In this document: piece by piece, positions 22,701 through 30,885 of the stretch
Numbering within the stretch: the stretch's first letter is position 1
Layout: each line of letters begins with the position of its first letter
Assembly (NCBI GenBank): GCA_030549495.1
Contig: JAUIRK010001047.1
Span: forward strand, 868,001 to 932,000
DNA: 64,000 nucleotides
Origin: Nectonema munidae
Lineage: Eukaryota > Nematomorpha > Nectonematoida > Nectonematidae
Direction: 5' to 3'
The notes under the pieces: model-generated
What the model saw: the letters and a program-made list of their open reading frames with translations, nothing else
Told to the model about the DNA's origin: nothing
The model's database searches: none
Made by a program: the position numbers and the translations under genes

Positions 22701-25700
22701 GATAGAGTTTTTGAGTTGTCTGTTATTAGTAAATGTGTTTCTTTGTGTGTAGAGTGTATTGTTTCGTGTGTGTGTGTGTGTGTGTCTGTGTGTGCGCGCG
22801 TCTGTGTGTGTATGTGTGTGCGCGCGTCTGTGTGTGTATGTGTGTGCGCGCGTCTGTGTGTGTATGTGTGTGCGCGCGTCTGTGTGTGTATGTGTGTGCG
22901 CGCGTCTGTGTGTGTGTACATATGTGTGTGTGTAAATATGTCTATGTGTGTGTGTATCTGTGTATGTATGTGCAATGTGCATGTGTGTGTATCTGTGTAC
23001 GTTGTGTGTATGTATGTACGTCTGTGCATGTGTGTGTGTGTGTATGTACGTCTGTGCATGTGTGTGTATGCATGTGTGTGTATCTGTGTACGTTTTGTAT
23101 ATATATGTGCGTGTGTGTATGTATGTACGTCTGTGCATGTGTGTGTATGTATGTTCGTGTGTGTGTGATGTGTGTATGTATTATGCATGTGTGTATATAC
23201 GTACGTGTGTACATGTGTGTGTATCAGTATACGTTGTGTGTGTATACGTCTGTTTGTATGTACGTCTGTGTACCAGTCTTTTTCATTACTCTAATTATGT
23301 TTCAGATATTGGAACGTCAAAGATTATGTTTGTGTAGATGAACAATTGCTAAAATACCGTGGAAACTGTCCTATTAGAATATATGACCCCAGTAAACCAG
23401 GAAAGTATGGGATAAAGTTCTACCATTTGAACGATGCATGGAGTTTTTATGTTCTTTCGCCTGAGATATATTATTTTTCACATTCACAAGAAAACTATTT
23501 TGGTGGTGAGGCAATCGTGACAAGATTATGCGAAAATGCAAAACTTCCTAGGGGTGCTGGGATTGTCGTCGATCGATTTTTCATGTCCCATGATCTGTGC
23601 GTTTGGGGTAAAAGCAAATCATGGTCGGTAGTGGGTACATGCACAGAGATGAGAAGATTTATCCCTCCTGCAATGAAGAAACAAAATTTGAAAAAAAGAA
23701 AAATGAAAGAATGCGAATCTTTTACGCTCTTCACAGAAACTGCAAGCTTGATCGCTTACGTTTCAACCAGACACGCCTCTCATAATTTCAAAGCTGTTTA
23801 TGTAATGTCAAGTCAACACTACTCAAATATTCAGTTTATGGGCTCGAAAAATAAACCGGAATCTATGCTTACATACAACAAGTATAAGTGTGGGGTCGAT
23901 AAAGCGAATCAAATGGTGAACATGTATTCTACATATCGAACAAACTTCAGAGGGCCAATGGCAATATTTTCAAATTATCTCGATATGGCTGGACTCAACA
24001 CTTATATTATTATGAGAGCGGATTGTCCTGATGAATATAATTCGAAAGAAGGCGGCAGAAAACAAGTTTTGCGCAGATTAGCATTCAGTCTTGCAGAAAC
24101 ATCAATGAAAAGTACAGAGCAATCAAATACCTCAAGAAGTAAGACTCATACTACAATCCTATGGTTTTGTAAAAGAACAAAGTGATTCTTCCTCAGAAAG
24201 TCCAAAAAGAAAGACTTGTTTTTCTTACAACTGTAAAAGTAGAATTTTCCAAACATGCGACAAGTGTCATCAAAATGTCTGCAACAAGCACGCAAAGAAA
24301 GTTTGCCTAAGCTGTTTTCCATTATTTTAATTCAAAAATTGAATAAAAAGTGTGCTTTATTGAAATAAAACTTTTAAATACACTATTTGTTTTCATGTCG
24401 AAATAGGTAAGTTTCACTATGTAAAAAGCACGCGTATTTAAAAATAATATTTCAAACGATTTGTCCCAATTTTTCCAAAAAACTATGATAAACCATCTGA
24501 ATGAAGTTTTCAGAGTCCCTAAGCTGAAGTAAACAGTGGATATGGGACTCATTTAATGTTTCTTTATTAGTCAATGGCCGCAGCGGCCTTATTTAACTAT
24601 GCGAGGGTTATTAACAGACTTGCGATCAGATAGATACTTTTCAAGCGCAAATGAAGGTCATTTTAAAGAAAGTAAAACTATGCCCAAAGATAGAAAATAT
24701 ATTGGGACTGTGAGAAAATGTTCGCAATTGCGAGACGCCCATTTTAGGGAGATGCTCGCTTACAGGGAATCTATTGTATATTAAAAGGAATTTTACTCAA
24801 ATTAATAAAAAGCAAATCATAATCTTGGATAAATTTTGATTAATAATAAATATATAGAAGAGGCAGTTCAAAATAGAATGAATTAGGTAATCCATTTTTG
24901 AACCATCATAAATTTTATTCGTCTTATTTCATAAAATTTTCACTTCAACTCTTCAGATCAAAGCACTGTCAATACTTTAAAAGAGGTCGTGGAGTGTGTC
25001 CACACAGCAACATATGTTTCTACAAGCACGCATATCCAGATGGCAAGCTCGCTTCTCGTAGATTAAAGCCGAGAATTGACTCCGACTATTGGGCCTCTAA
25101 CGTTCTGAGTTACAACTTATCAAATTTGGAGTAAGCCTTTGAACATTTTACTTTTATTTGAGTGAGCCACTCTTTTCAACTTAATTAGCCCTTTAATAAG
25201 GCGTGTTGTCCCTCTTATATACGTTGGCCACAAACACGCTTTTCGTATAAAAGAAGCTCTGACTGATGATAACTTGGAATTCAATTTTGATTCAAGCTCC
25301 AACAAATAGCATATAATTTCGCTTGCGTTCCTCCTAAAACCGATACAAAATTAACATATTGCTTGCTAAAGGGGACCCTCTCCCTTAGAAAATCACATGT
25401 TCGATCTAGCGGTAACATTGTTCCTAACCTTTATGGGTTTGGCGTCCAGTTTTCCACAGTATAAGCTTTTTTATTTTGTTAAGTCTTTTTCAAATATGTT
25501 GTGTAATTTTATTTTATTTTTTCCAAAATATTTTTGATGAAGTTTTGCATTACTTCGAGCGTTGTATCTAAAAAGGCTTTTTGTATTTTAGTGAACTTCT
25601 AAAAGGGACATAAAAATATACGTATTTTTAGTTTGTCTTATAATTTTCTTATTTTCATAATTTTGTTCGTATTATTGAATTCAACGTGCATTTTAAAACG

Positions 25701-26268
25701 TGTTCCTACTAAACAAAGGAACTGATAATGATTAGCATTAATTACAATAAGCCCCGTTTCCAAACTCCAAGTACACAGAAGGGAGGGGGTAGGGCTCTAT
25801 GATTCATAGTTGTTTTAATCAATTTTTTTTATCTGATTGTAATAAATATTTGTTCATTCCAAAAAAAATATTACATTGATTTAAATGTTTCATAAACTAA
25901 ATTCAATCGCTGAATTTTTTTGTTCTGATTTTTTGTATTTTATAATTATTTTGTTTGTTATTTGTGATTTTTATATCAACAATAATAACTAAATTTTCTT
26001 TGATATAAATTCAAATTATGCAAACTTATTTAGAGACTATTCAGATGATGAAAATTTTGAAATTTCTCTCGGCGATTTGATTGAGTTGGCAACTTACAAT
26101 GAACAATTCGATCGTTTTGATGCAGGCTTCGATCAAACCTCAATGACATTTTCCGAAGAGAATGACATCTTTGAAGATGAAGAACTGTCCTTGCTCAACA
26201 ACGTCCTAGATGACATTTCTTTATTGGATCCCGCTAATATCGATAACAACTTCAATGAATGGCATTGA
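10604..26268 (+). CDS. MKRN: Makorin-like RING E3 ubiquitin ligase (spliced gene; six exons seen)
   Basis: Exons 10604-10726, 12163-12290, 17862-18073, 19503-19613, 24957-25130 and 26034-26268 join with matching phases at GT/AG borders. Domains in order are a Ser/Thr/Pro-rich linker, the makorin Cys-His motif (CDVC...LH), a C3HC4 RING (CGIC ... [10 protein letters not shown] ... CPEC), a CCCH finger (C-x9-C-x5-C-x3-[10 protein letters not shown]) and an acidic tail. Makorins are RNA-binding E3 ligases with one or two N-terminal CCCH fingers, a central CCCH, Cys-His, RING and a last CCCH. The N-terminal fingers are not visible here and the CCCH normally just before the Cys-His motif is absent from its exon, so upstream exons are missing from this model or the protein is reduced. 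MKRN1 and MKRN2 types cannot be told apart from this. Confidence 0.88.
10727..12162. other. Makorin intron with a hAT-like terminus
   Basis: AT-rich intron. Around 11390 the words TTTTCCAACCTTTTTGATCAGG and GTACTCC resemble one end of a hAT element, but no partner end or target duplication was found. The ORF at 10889 shows no recognisable domain. Confidence 0.45.
12163..12290 (+). CDS. MKRN: Makorin exon: Cys-His motif
   Basis: The acceptor is at 12161-12162 and the donor GTATAG at 12291. The exon encodes [15 protein letters not shown], then [13 protein letters not shown] ending in KAHKT. This aligns with the makorin-specific Cys-His region (C-x2-C, then LHP). It ends in phase 0 and joins [14 protein letters not shown] in the next exon without a gap relative to human MKRN1/2. 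Confidence 0.75.
12320..12445 (+). pseudogene. LINE reverse-transcriptase fragment (first part)
   Basis: The frame reads a degenerate form of the RT motif GVPQGSILGPLLF followed by [10 protein letters not shown], as in Jockey/CR1-type LINEs. It contains stops. A second fragment carrying FADD lies at 13675-13900, about where the next RT motif should be if a later insertion separates them. Confidence 0.5.
12700..13010 (+). pseudogene. Tigger/jerky-type transposase N-terminal fragment
   Basis: The second half of this frame reads [19 protein letters not shown], then [10 protein letters not shown], the helix-turn-helix pattern (CENP-B N-terminal/psq type) of pogo-superfamily transposases. The catalytic domain is absent. 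The first half is a GC-richer patch in which the word GTCCGGACA and variants recur, perhaps the terminal region of the element. Confidence 0.5.
13011..13674. other. Makorin intron, hAT-like end near 13400
   Basis: No gene. At about 13415-13465 the reverse complement reads GCAGAGGTTCGCAACACAAA, like a hAT end. The partner was not found. Confidence 0.35.
13675..13900 (+). pseudogene. LINE reverse-transcriptase fragment (second part)
   Basis: Frames give [15 protein letters not shown], with the RT catalytic FADD, followed by a [17 protein letters not shown] stretch typical of the segment after it. Several frame breaks are present. The order and strand match the fragment at 12320, so the two may be one LINE copy. 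Confidence 0.6.
13901..14814. other. Makorin intron, nothing recognised
   Basis: AT-rich, with a C homopolymer near 13936. No coding or repeat pattern recognised. Confidence 0.4.
14815..15245 (-). pseudogene. piggyBac transposase relic with a partial tandem duplication
   Basis: On the - strand 14954-15136 encodes [15 protein letters not shown], with the third catalytic Asp of piggyBac transposases (GGVD), then [23 protein letters not shown], the conserved segment after it. A segment of about 70 bp covering part of this (14968-15036) is repeated with changes at 15170-15243. No ends were found. This lineage differs from the fuller piggyBac at 21147-24607. Confidence 0.7.
15550..16200 (-). pseudogene. 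hAT (ZBED5-like) transposase relic, N-terminal half
   Basis: The - strand peptide follows the ZBED5/SCAND3 order. First comes a degraded BED finger with a [13 protein letters not shown] stretch near 16050, then a segment like [18 protein letters not shown], then [15 protein letters not shown], then [12 protein letters not shown] containing the first catalytic Asp. Stops and shifts are frequent. It complements the C-terminal hAT relic at 8378 in type but is a separate copy. Confidence 0.65.
16201..17861. other. Makorin intron, no gene seen
   Basis: At 16290-16480 the words GGAGTCGGAGTAG and GCAGTCCGAG recall the GGAGTCGGAG-rich hAT MITE type found at 55701-56223, but the ends are not clear. 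The ORF at 16313-16714 crosses this and is not believable as a gene. Confidence 0.4.
17862..18073 (+). CDS. MKRN: Makorin exon: RING domain, first part
   Basis: I place the acceptor at TTTTAAG just before GAATGC, because this keeps phase 0 with the previous exon and gives an ungapped fit to makorins. The donor is GTATGAG at 18074. The exon encodes [11 protein letters not shown], then the RING residues CGIC and [16 protein letters not shown], then [19 protein letters not shown] is a makorin signature. Confidence 0.9.
18074..19049. other. Makorin intron, no gene seen
   Basis: AT-rich sequence with a GA-rich simple tract at about 18752-18770. The ORFs on the two strands at 18690-18970 are mutual shadows with no recognisable domain. 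Confidence 0.4.
19050..19314. mobile_element. 265-bp hAT MITE with target duplication
   Basis: The ends CAGGGTCCTCAAACTTTTTGA and, inverted, CAGGGGTTCCCAAAGTGGT are hAT-like. The flanks gtttagat (19042-19049) and gcttagat (19315-19322) are an 8-bp target duplication with one mismatch. The interior is noncoding. The element lies in a makorin intron. Confidence 0.8.
19503..19613 (+). CDS. MKRN: Makorin exon: RING domain, second part
   Basis: The acceptor is CTTTTAG and the donor GTACGT follows at 19614. The exon encodes SCPECR, which completes the RING, and [20 protein letters not shown]. This matches the makorin order of SCPECR, F(V/I)IPS..W, then a charged helix. The first base completes a Lys codon with the previous exon. 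Confidence 0.9.
19614..20109. other. Makorin intron, no gene seen
   Basis: AT-rich sequence without recognised elements. Confidence 0.4.
20110..21133 (-). pseudogene. Uncharacterised orphan family (QGVER-type protein), decayed copy
   Basis: Read downward from an ATG at 21133, successive frames give [11 protein letters not shown], a second Cys pair in [22 protein letters not shown], then [13 protein letters not shown] and finally [19 protein letters not shown] near 20260. From memory this order (Cys-x-Cys, C-x-C, RDQR, DxSK, then H(T/S)Q(A/G)VER-KLV) recurs in unnamed proteins of aphids, Hydra and other invertebrates. I know of no assigned function. The copy is interrupted several times and there is a possible splice or gap at 20650. 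A piggyBac inserted 14 bp upstream of its first ATG. Confidence 0.55.
21804..21945. repeat. 38-bp minisatellite, about four units
   Basis: Units begin CCGAATAAAATTATGTG (21804) and CCGAATAAACTTATGTG (21842). A 37-bp third unit starts at 21880 and a partial, more divergent fourth at 21917. It lies in the 5' noncoding part of the piggyBac. The - strand ORF that crosses its right side shows no recognised domain. Confidence 0.65.
22128..24330 (+). CDS. piggyBac transposase (two exons, two frameshifts)
   Basis: The N-terminal part at 22128-22394 reads RVPPGPKN and [15 protein letters not shown] one-base shift near 22390 leads to [18 protein letters not shown], then FIRFDD. The GT donor after CTCGG (22638) and the TTTCAG acceptor (exon at 23305) restore the codon exactly and give [16 protein letters not shown]. 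All three catalytic aspartates are visible: VDEQ, VVDRFF and CGVDKA. After a second one-base shift near 24150 a cysteine-rich C-terminal domain follows (C-x4-C, C-x2-C-x4-C-x2-H, C-x2-C), with stop at 24328. The upstream start is uncertain. piggyBac transposases cut and paste at TTAA. Confidence 0.85.
22757..23270. repeat. TG/CA microsatellite with a 26-bp higher-order unit
   Basis: About 500 bp of almost strictly alternating purine-pyrimidine sequence. From about 22787 to 22915 a 26-bp unit (TGTGTGTGCGCGCG plus TCTGTGTGTGTA) repeats about five times, followed by looser TGTATGTACGTC units. It fills most of the transposase intron (22639-23304). The long Cys-Val and Thr-His frames on both strands are repeat artefacts, not genes. 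Confidence 0.9.
24608..24956. other. Makorin intron after the piggyBac
   Basis: An ORF at 24599-24784 (+) overlaps the element end and has no recognised domain. Nothing else was seen. Confidence 0.4.
24957..25130 (+). CDS. MKRN: Makorin exon: C-terminal CCCH zinc finger
   Basis: The acceptor is CTTCAG and the donor GTAAGC at 25131. The exon encodes [12 protein letters not shown], then [12 protein letters not shown]. That is C-x9-C-x5-C-x3-H, the last CCCH finger of makorins with its HAYPDG signature. The previous exon ends in phase 2 and this exon supplies the third base of an Ala codon. Confidence 0.92.
25131..26033. other. Makorin last intron, no gene seen
   Basis: AT-rich intron. A ~100-bp GC-richer patch at 25350-25450 contains a tRNA B-box-like GTTCGATCT, but no SINE body was recognised. 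Confidence 0.4.
26034..26268 (+). CDS. MKRN: Makorin last exon: acidic C-terminus
   Basis: The acceptor is ATTTAG; the exon's first base completes a Glu codon. It encodes [18 protein letters not shown], then acidic residues, and ends at TGA 26266-26268. Makorins end with a similar acidic segment after LG(E/D)(M/L). Only two bases separate the stop from an AATAAA, so the 3' UTR is very short or a later signal is used. Confidence 0.85.
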
Positions 26269-26270
26269 TT

Positions 26271-26276
26271 AATAAA
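26271..26276 (+). promoter_or_regulatory. Poly(A) signal of the makorin gene
   Basis: A canonical AATAAA two bases after the stop codon, on the coding strand. Confidence 0.5.
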
Positions 26277-27889
26277 ATTAACAGCAAATCACTTGTCTTG
26301 TATTTTCTATTCAATTCTCTCCACGCTAATAATAACACAATATTCTTTTTAGACTCTTCTTGATCTAAGTTTATCTGTGCGGTTTATGCTAGTATTTAAT
26401 TTATCTAAATTCTATCCTTAATATATATCATATATATATAATTATATTTCTGCTCATGTATTCTTCTCTAGTGAAAAAGGGCATGTTTTCTCATTTTGTT
26501 TTCTCGTATGCATCGAAAAAATCTGTATCAACTCCACAAAAAAATCTGTTTCTACTACACAGAATTTGAATTTTTCTCCTTTGTTTGAATTTCAAACAAA
26601 TAAAAAGTATGTTGAATAAATTTATTTTATCCTTATTGCTTCTTTTTTCCAAATTAGCAAGAAGAATTTGTTTATAGAAAGCTTTTCGGTTTAGGTTTTT
26701 GCTTTTTGTGATTGAACTTTAAATGTATCTAGAATTCAGGTGTGTCTCTAGTTTTTGCATTTATGCTGCATTTACCTTCTTTCTAATCCACCATTTTCCT
26801 TTGTTTGAAGTAGTACAAAAGTTACATGGAAACTCATAAAAATTAAAGGCATGGAATGAACAATCAAAAATGATTGCCGCTTTAATTAATGCTTATGCGT
26901 ATACTAGGAAGACACAAAATCTTGAAAGCTGTGTAGTTGGAATAAGCTTTAAATATATTAGGTGGATAATCAGTTTGAATGCATTTTGGAAACCAACTTT
27001 TTCATTGGAATGTAACAAAAGCTAAACTAAGGCAAGCAAATTTTTATTTTATTTTGTACTTTTTTAAAAAATATTTGTATTAATATTGAAAAAAGCTGTC
27101 AAAAATAGCAAGAAGTTAAATTAGCTTCTATCATATAAAGTGAATCTCTTTTTTTTTAAAGAATTCATGGACAGCAATAGAAGATAATCCTGCCTTATTT
27201 TGTATCACCTTAATTTGAAACTAAGATAAAAATGATTGAACCTAATAAAAACGTAAATATCACTAAAATCACGAGAAGCTCTGACTATACTGCTATATTT
27301 TCTAATTTTTAACTCAAAATGACAAAACAACAACGATAAATTCTCTAAACAATCGCCACTCCTAAAGTATTATCTCCACCCTTCCCAATCGATTTATTCC
27401 CCGATATCCCAAAACATATTCCACTACCATCCCTACCTGATCTTATGATCGGTTCTGTCGCCAAACGCTATTTGCAGGGGTGGCATTGCTGATTCTAATG
27501 GATGCTGGACTATAACAAAGTGTATGCTTTTATATATCTCAATGGAATTTCAGAGGCGAGGGATCAATCCCCTCCTCTTCCATTATCGACTAACTTGATT
27601 ATAGTTAATAATAATGAAATGCTTCATGAATTAGGATCAATCAAGACGTCCACAAATATCAGAAAAGCATATCTCAAAATGCTTCCACTGCGCATAACGT
27701 GTCTATTTCGTTGTCTCCTTTATATTCAATGACGACCCTTCCCAACATTCCGAAAACATACACCTCATCATCTTTGGATCCCTTGCGCTCTTTTTTGCAA
27801 CAATATATATCAGTAAAACTTTTTCACAATAAACTGTTTTGGGATAAATTGGATTTTATAATTTTGACGCATACTTTTTTGTTGTTTCT
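26277..27889. other. 1.6 kb without a recognised gene
   Basis: AT-rich intergenic sequence. The ORFs at 27502 and 27699 have no recognisable domain; the second overlaps the start of the mariner relic in another frame. Confidence 0.45.
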
Positions 27890-28852
27890 TGGTTTATCGA
27901 AACAAAATCTGGTATTCAAACACAAAGGAATTACACAACTAAATATGCAAAACAAGCTCCAGCACGTCAGTCGATTCGCAATTGGCATAAACAGTTTATG
28001 GAAACTGGAACGTTGCTACATACACCGAAAAGTGGAAGGCCAAAAATTTCTGAAGAAGACATCGAGCGTATTCGTCAATCATTTATTCGGAGCCCAACTA
28101 AGTCCATTGCTTCCGTTCAGCTGCAATTAGCTAGATCAACAATTATTGCAAGCACTAAAGCCAGATGACAAACCGAAGCGAAAAGAATTTGCTCTTAACA
28201 TTTTGAAAAAAACGAAGAGAATGGTGACTTTCTTAACCTCATTTGCTTTAGCGATGAAGCAACTTTTCATGTGTCTGCAAAACTTAACAAACATAATGCA
28301 AGAATTTGGGGAAGTGAAAACCCACACGTTATTAGAGAACAAGGACGTGACAGCCCAAAGGTTAATGTGTGAGGCAGACTTTTGTGTAACAAAGTTATTG
28401 GACCGTTTTTCTTTGAACAATAACATAAAATATTTACCTTGATAATAATCTAACCGAATATGTAAGACCACAATTAGAAGAATTTCAGTCACGTATCTTC
28501 TTTCAGCAAGATGGAGCGCCTCGTCATTGGAGAATAGAAGTTAGTGAATTTTTGGATAAAAAATTCCCCATACCCTGGATTGGAAAAAATAGCCCGATAC
28601 CTTGTTCCCCGGATATAACAACCTTGAATTTTTCTTGTGGGGCTACGCGAAAGATGTTATGTATCGCAGCAAAGTAAAGGACATAAGTTATCTTAAAAAA
28701 GAATGACTGCCGCTGTGGAGACAATTGATAAAAAAAATATTAAGCCCAGAAGTTGTAAAACACTTTATAAAAAAGATAATGGAGCTTTCTTATCGGACTA
28801 ATTTTATCGTTCGCTTTTCTTTATCAAACAGCAAAAAATGTGTATTAAAGTG
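27890..28852 (+). pseudogene. mariner-type (IS630/Tc1/mariner) transposase relic
   Basis: Across several frames the order matches a mariner-like transposase: QRNYTTKYAKQAPAR, HTPKSGRPKISEEDI (helix-turn-helix), LQALKPDDKPKRKEFA, FSDEATFHVS (first Asp, ~28245), SENPHVIREQGRD, FFQQDGAPRHW (second Asp, ~28510), a degraded SPD..TLNFFLWGY (third, ~28610-28650) and a C-terminal DISYLKK segment. At least five frame changes or stops are needed along its length, so it is dead. The overlapping - strand frames are shadows. Confidence 0.85.
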
Positions 28853-29423
28853 AACATGTTTCTACCTAAGGCAGCTTTTAAAAAATGTACTCACTCCAAA
28901 AGTATCACTAAACAAACTCGAAATTTTGATTTTTTGATCCATTGATTACCCTATATAAAGTAAAGAGGAAAAGTAGGACATCAAATGGAAGAGTTGTAAG
29001 TTCTCAGAATAATGTTTCAGTTGAAAATCTTTAGGATTTTGTTGTTTAAAAGAAATTAAAAATCTTATTAGATATGCGTAAAAAATGAAAAATAATTTTA
29101 TACTTGCATAATAAATATTATGCCCCTAACCCTAACGAGAGTTTATGCATCTGAAATACAAGACTTTATGACACGTGAAATTACATTCCATTTTTCCTAC
29201 AACTAAGCACAATTTAATTTAAAAGTAGTGTATTTTCATGACCCAAATAGTAAAAATTTGAGTTCCTTTTTATTTAATTTTTCACAAAACTCAAAAATTT
29301 CGAATTTTTTACTCAAGTCAATTTTCTGCAAAATACTTTATTGATGTTTTCCGACTCACCAAAAAGCAACGTCTCAAAGTTTATATACTACATACTTTTT
29401 ACTAGCTAAATCGAAAAAATATA
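28853..29423. other. No gene seen
   Basis: AT-rich spacer. A short CCCTAACCCTAACG at about 29123 is too short to call telomeric. Confidence 0.4.
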
Positions 29424-29724
29424 GGGGCCATGTATAAAGTACGTACGCATGAAATAGGCTTTTTTTTTAACTCCCGTTCCAACCTTTTACTTTTTTTAGC
29501 AGCCCACCCCCCCCCCCCCTCCTAACAATTGTTCTGTAGAAACAAATTAGAGAGAAAATAAATATAGGAATAAAAATTGTTTCTACTAAATTCTAATGAA
29601 AAAACATAACGAAGTACCCAAATATTAATGTCTAAAACACTCTTTCCCTATTTTGCCTTTGTACGCAACAGTATGCTTCCTAAGGTCCTTTCCTCTTCTT
29701 CGTGCGTACTTTGTGCATGCCTCC
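29424..29724. mobile_element. 301-bp MITE with inverted ends
   Basis: The left end GGGGCCATGTATAAAGTACG and the inverted right end GGAGGCATGCACAAAGTACG match at 15 of 20 positions, and the match continues for a few bases. ATA-type bases flank both sides. It is noncoding inside and has a C homopolymer. Confidence 0.6.
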
Positions 29725-29855
29725 ATAGTATAAAACTGATTTGCTACAATTCTTCAATAAAAAAATGTAGTAAGATAAAATAACAAAACTAAAGTTACAC
29801 ATAGTTTAAGTTCATTTTCTCTTTTGTTTTTTCATATATATATATATATACTGAA

Positions 29856-30150
29856 TTAAATCGTGTGTAAAAAAAGTGTAAAGATTTTCAAATTACTGCC
29901 TTCTCCAAGAGCTTCATTTTTAAGTCCGTAGGGTAGAGTTGGAGTATCTCTGTTATTTTCAACAGTAACTCTGCCGTGTGTTTCGAAAAAAGTTTTCCAG
30001 CTGATATCAATTTCGTCGGGGCATACTAAATTTTCATCATTATTTTCGTCTCCACTTGAGATACTTTCAAATACCAAATTAGATTGTGAGGACCCCTCAG
30101 AAAAAAAACTGTTATCAAATTCAAAACAAAAATCAAAAAAACATTGGTGA
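29856..30150 (-). other. Unrecognised open stretch
   Basis: On the - strand an open frame continues upstream of its first Met and encodes an acidic segment (SISSGDENNDENL), then CPDEIDISWKTFFETHG and DTPTLPYG. Composition is more protein-like than the surrounding shadows, but I know no family. It could be a terminal exon or part of the hAT fragment just upstream. Confidence 0.3.
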
Positions 30151-30423
30151 AAGGAAGCCTAGAACAGAGAGTATATTTTTGAAATGTCTTTCAATATTAC
30201 CTTTTTTGCTAAAGATGAGTTACATATTGAACAATAGCATTTTCAACTGATAGTATATATTTTTTTCCTAAAAGTTATTATAAAAGGCAAATCATTGCAA
30301 AAGGTTAAAAGTTGTTATTTTAAAAAAGTTTTTTTTATATTTTTTTACATTTAAAAACTGTAAATTAAATATATTATATTACGCTATTTAATTTTTTCAA
30401 GTTTTACATATCATAATTCATAG

Positions 30424-30640
30424 TTACATTTTATCAACATTAATGATCGGAACGAGTTGTGCTCTTTCAGGTGTGTAAATATTATCAGCCTCGCTAAACA
30501 CTCTTTTTGATGTTGCACAGCACGCCAAAATATTTTTCGCAAATTGTTTTAAAATGTTGAGGCATTTTTTTTTATCTTGCCAGTACTTCATTGATATCAA
30601 AAGGCAGAACACCTTTCAAGTTTTCGGATCTGATAAAGAT
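30424..30640 (-). pseudogene. hAT transposase dimerisation-domain fragment
   Basis: The - strand frame reads YWQDKKKCLNILKQFAKNIL, then ACCATSKRVFSEADNIYTPER. This fits the conserved hAT C-terminus (W......P.L...A...L..PATS..SERVFS.AG.I...R). Only this domain is preserved. Confidence 0.7.
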
Positions 30641-30885
30641 CAAATGGAATTTGATCATTAAATAGAAAGAATTTTTATCAAATGATAAAATCCTCCTGAG
30701 TATAAATCTGGCCTTATTTTTTCTCAATCAGGTCGAACTTTTTTGCAAAAAATGTTTTTTTATTTTTCTTATCAGAAAATATCTCCACAGATTTAAGCCT
30801 ATTTTTTGAATAAATCAAAAAAAAGTACCCTTTAATATTCAATAGTATATTTATGCTGATATTTTTATAATGAAAAATACTAAAA

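Larger units (their letters stand above)
21147..24607 (+). mobile_element. Nearly complete piggyBac transposon, 3.46 kb
   Basis: The ends are CCCTCGCATGGTTGAAA and, inverted, CCCTCGCATAGTTAAAT (14 of 17 match), each next to TTAT, a variant of the TTAA target. Between them lie the transposase exons, a GT-AG intron filled by a TG microsatellite, a 38-bp minisatellite upstream and an AATAAA at 24342. It sits in a makorin intron and next to the orphan family at 20110-21133. Two small frameshifts suggest it is no longer active. Confidence 0.85.

Noticed and set aside
22625-23341. Long open frames on both strands encoding Cys-Val or Thr-His repeats
   Set aside because: They are translations of a TG/CA microsatellite in every frame and carry no domain.
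27360-27800. Proline/serine-rich patches as possible exons
   Set aside because: Short, in changing frames, no conserved motif and no paired splice sites.
29123-29136. CCCTAACCCTAACG as interstitial telomere repeat
   Set aside because: Only two units of a six-base motif, and arthropods mostly use TTAGG; chance is enough.
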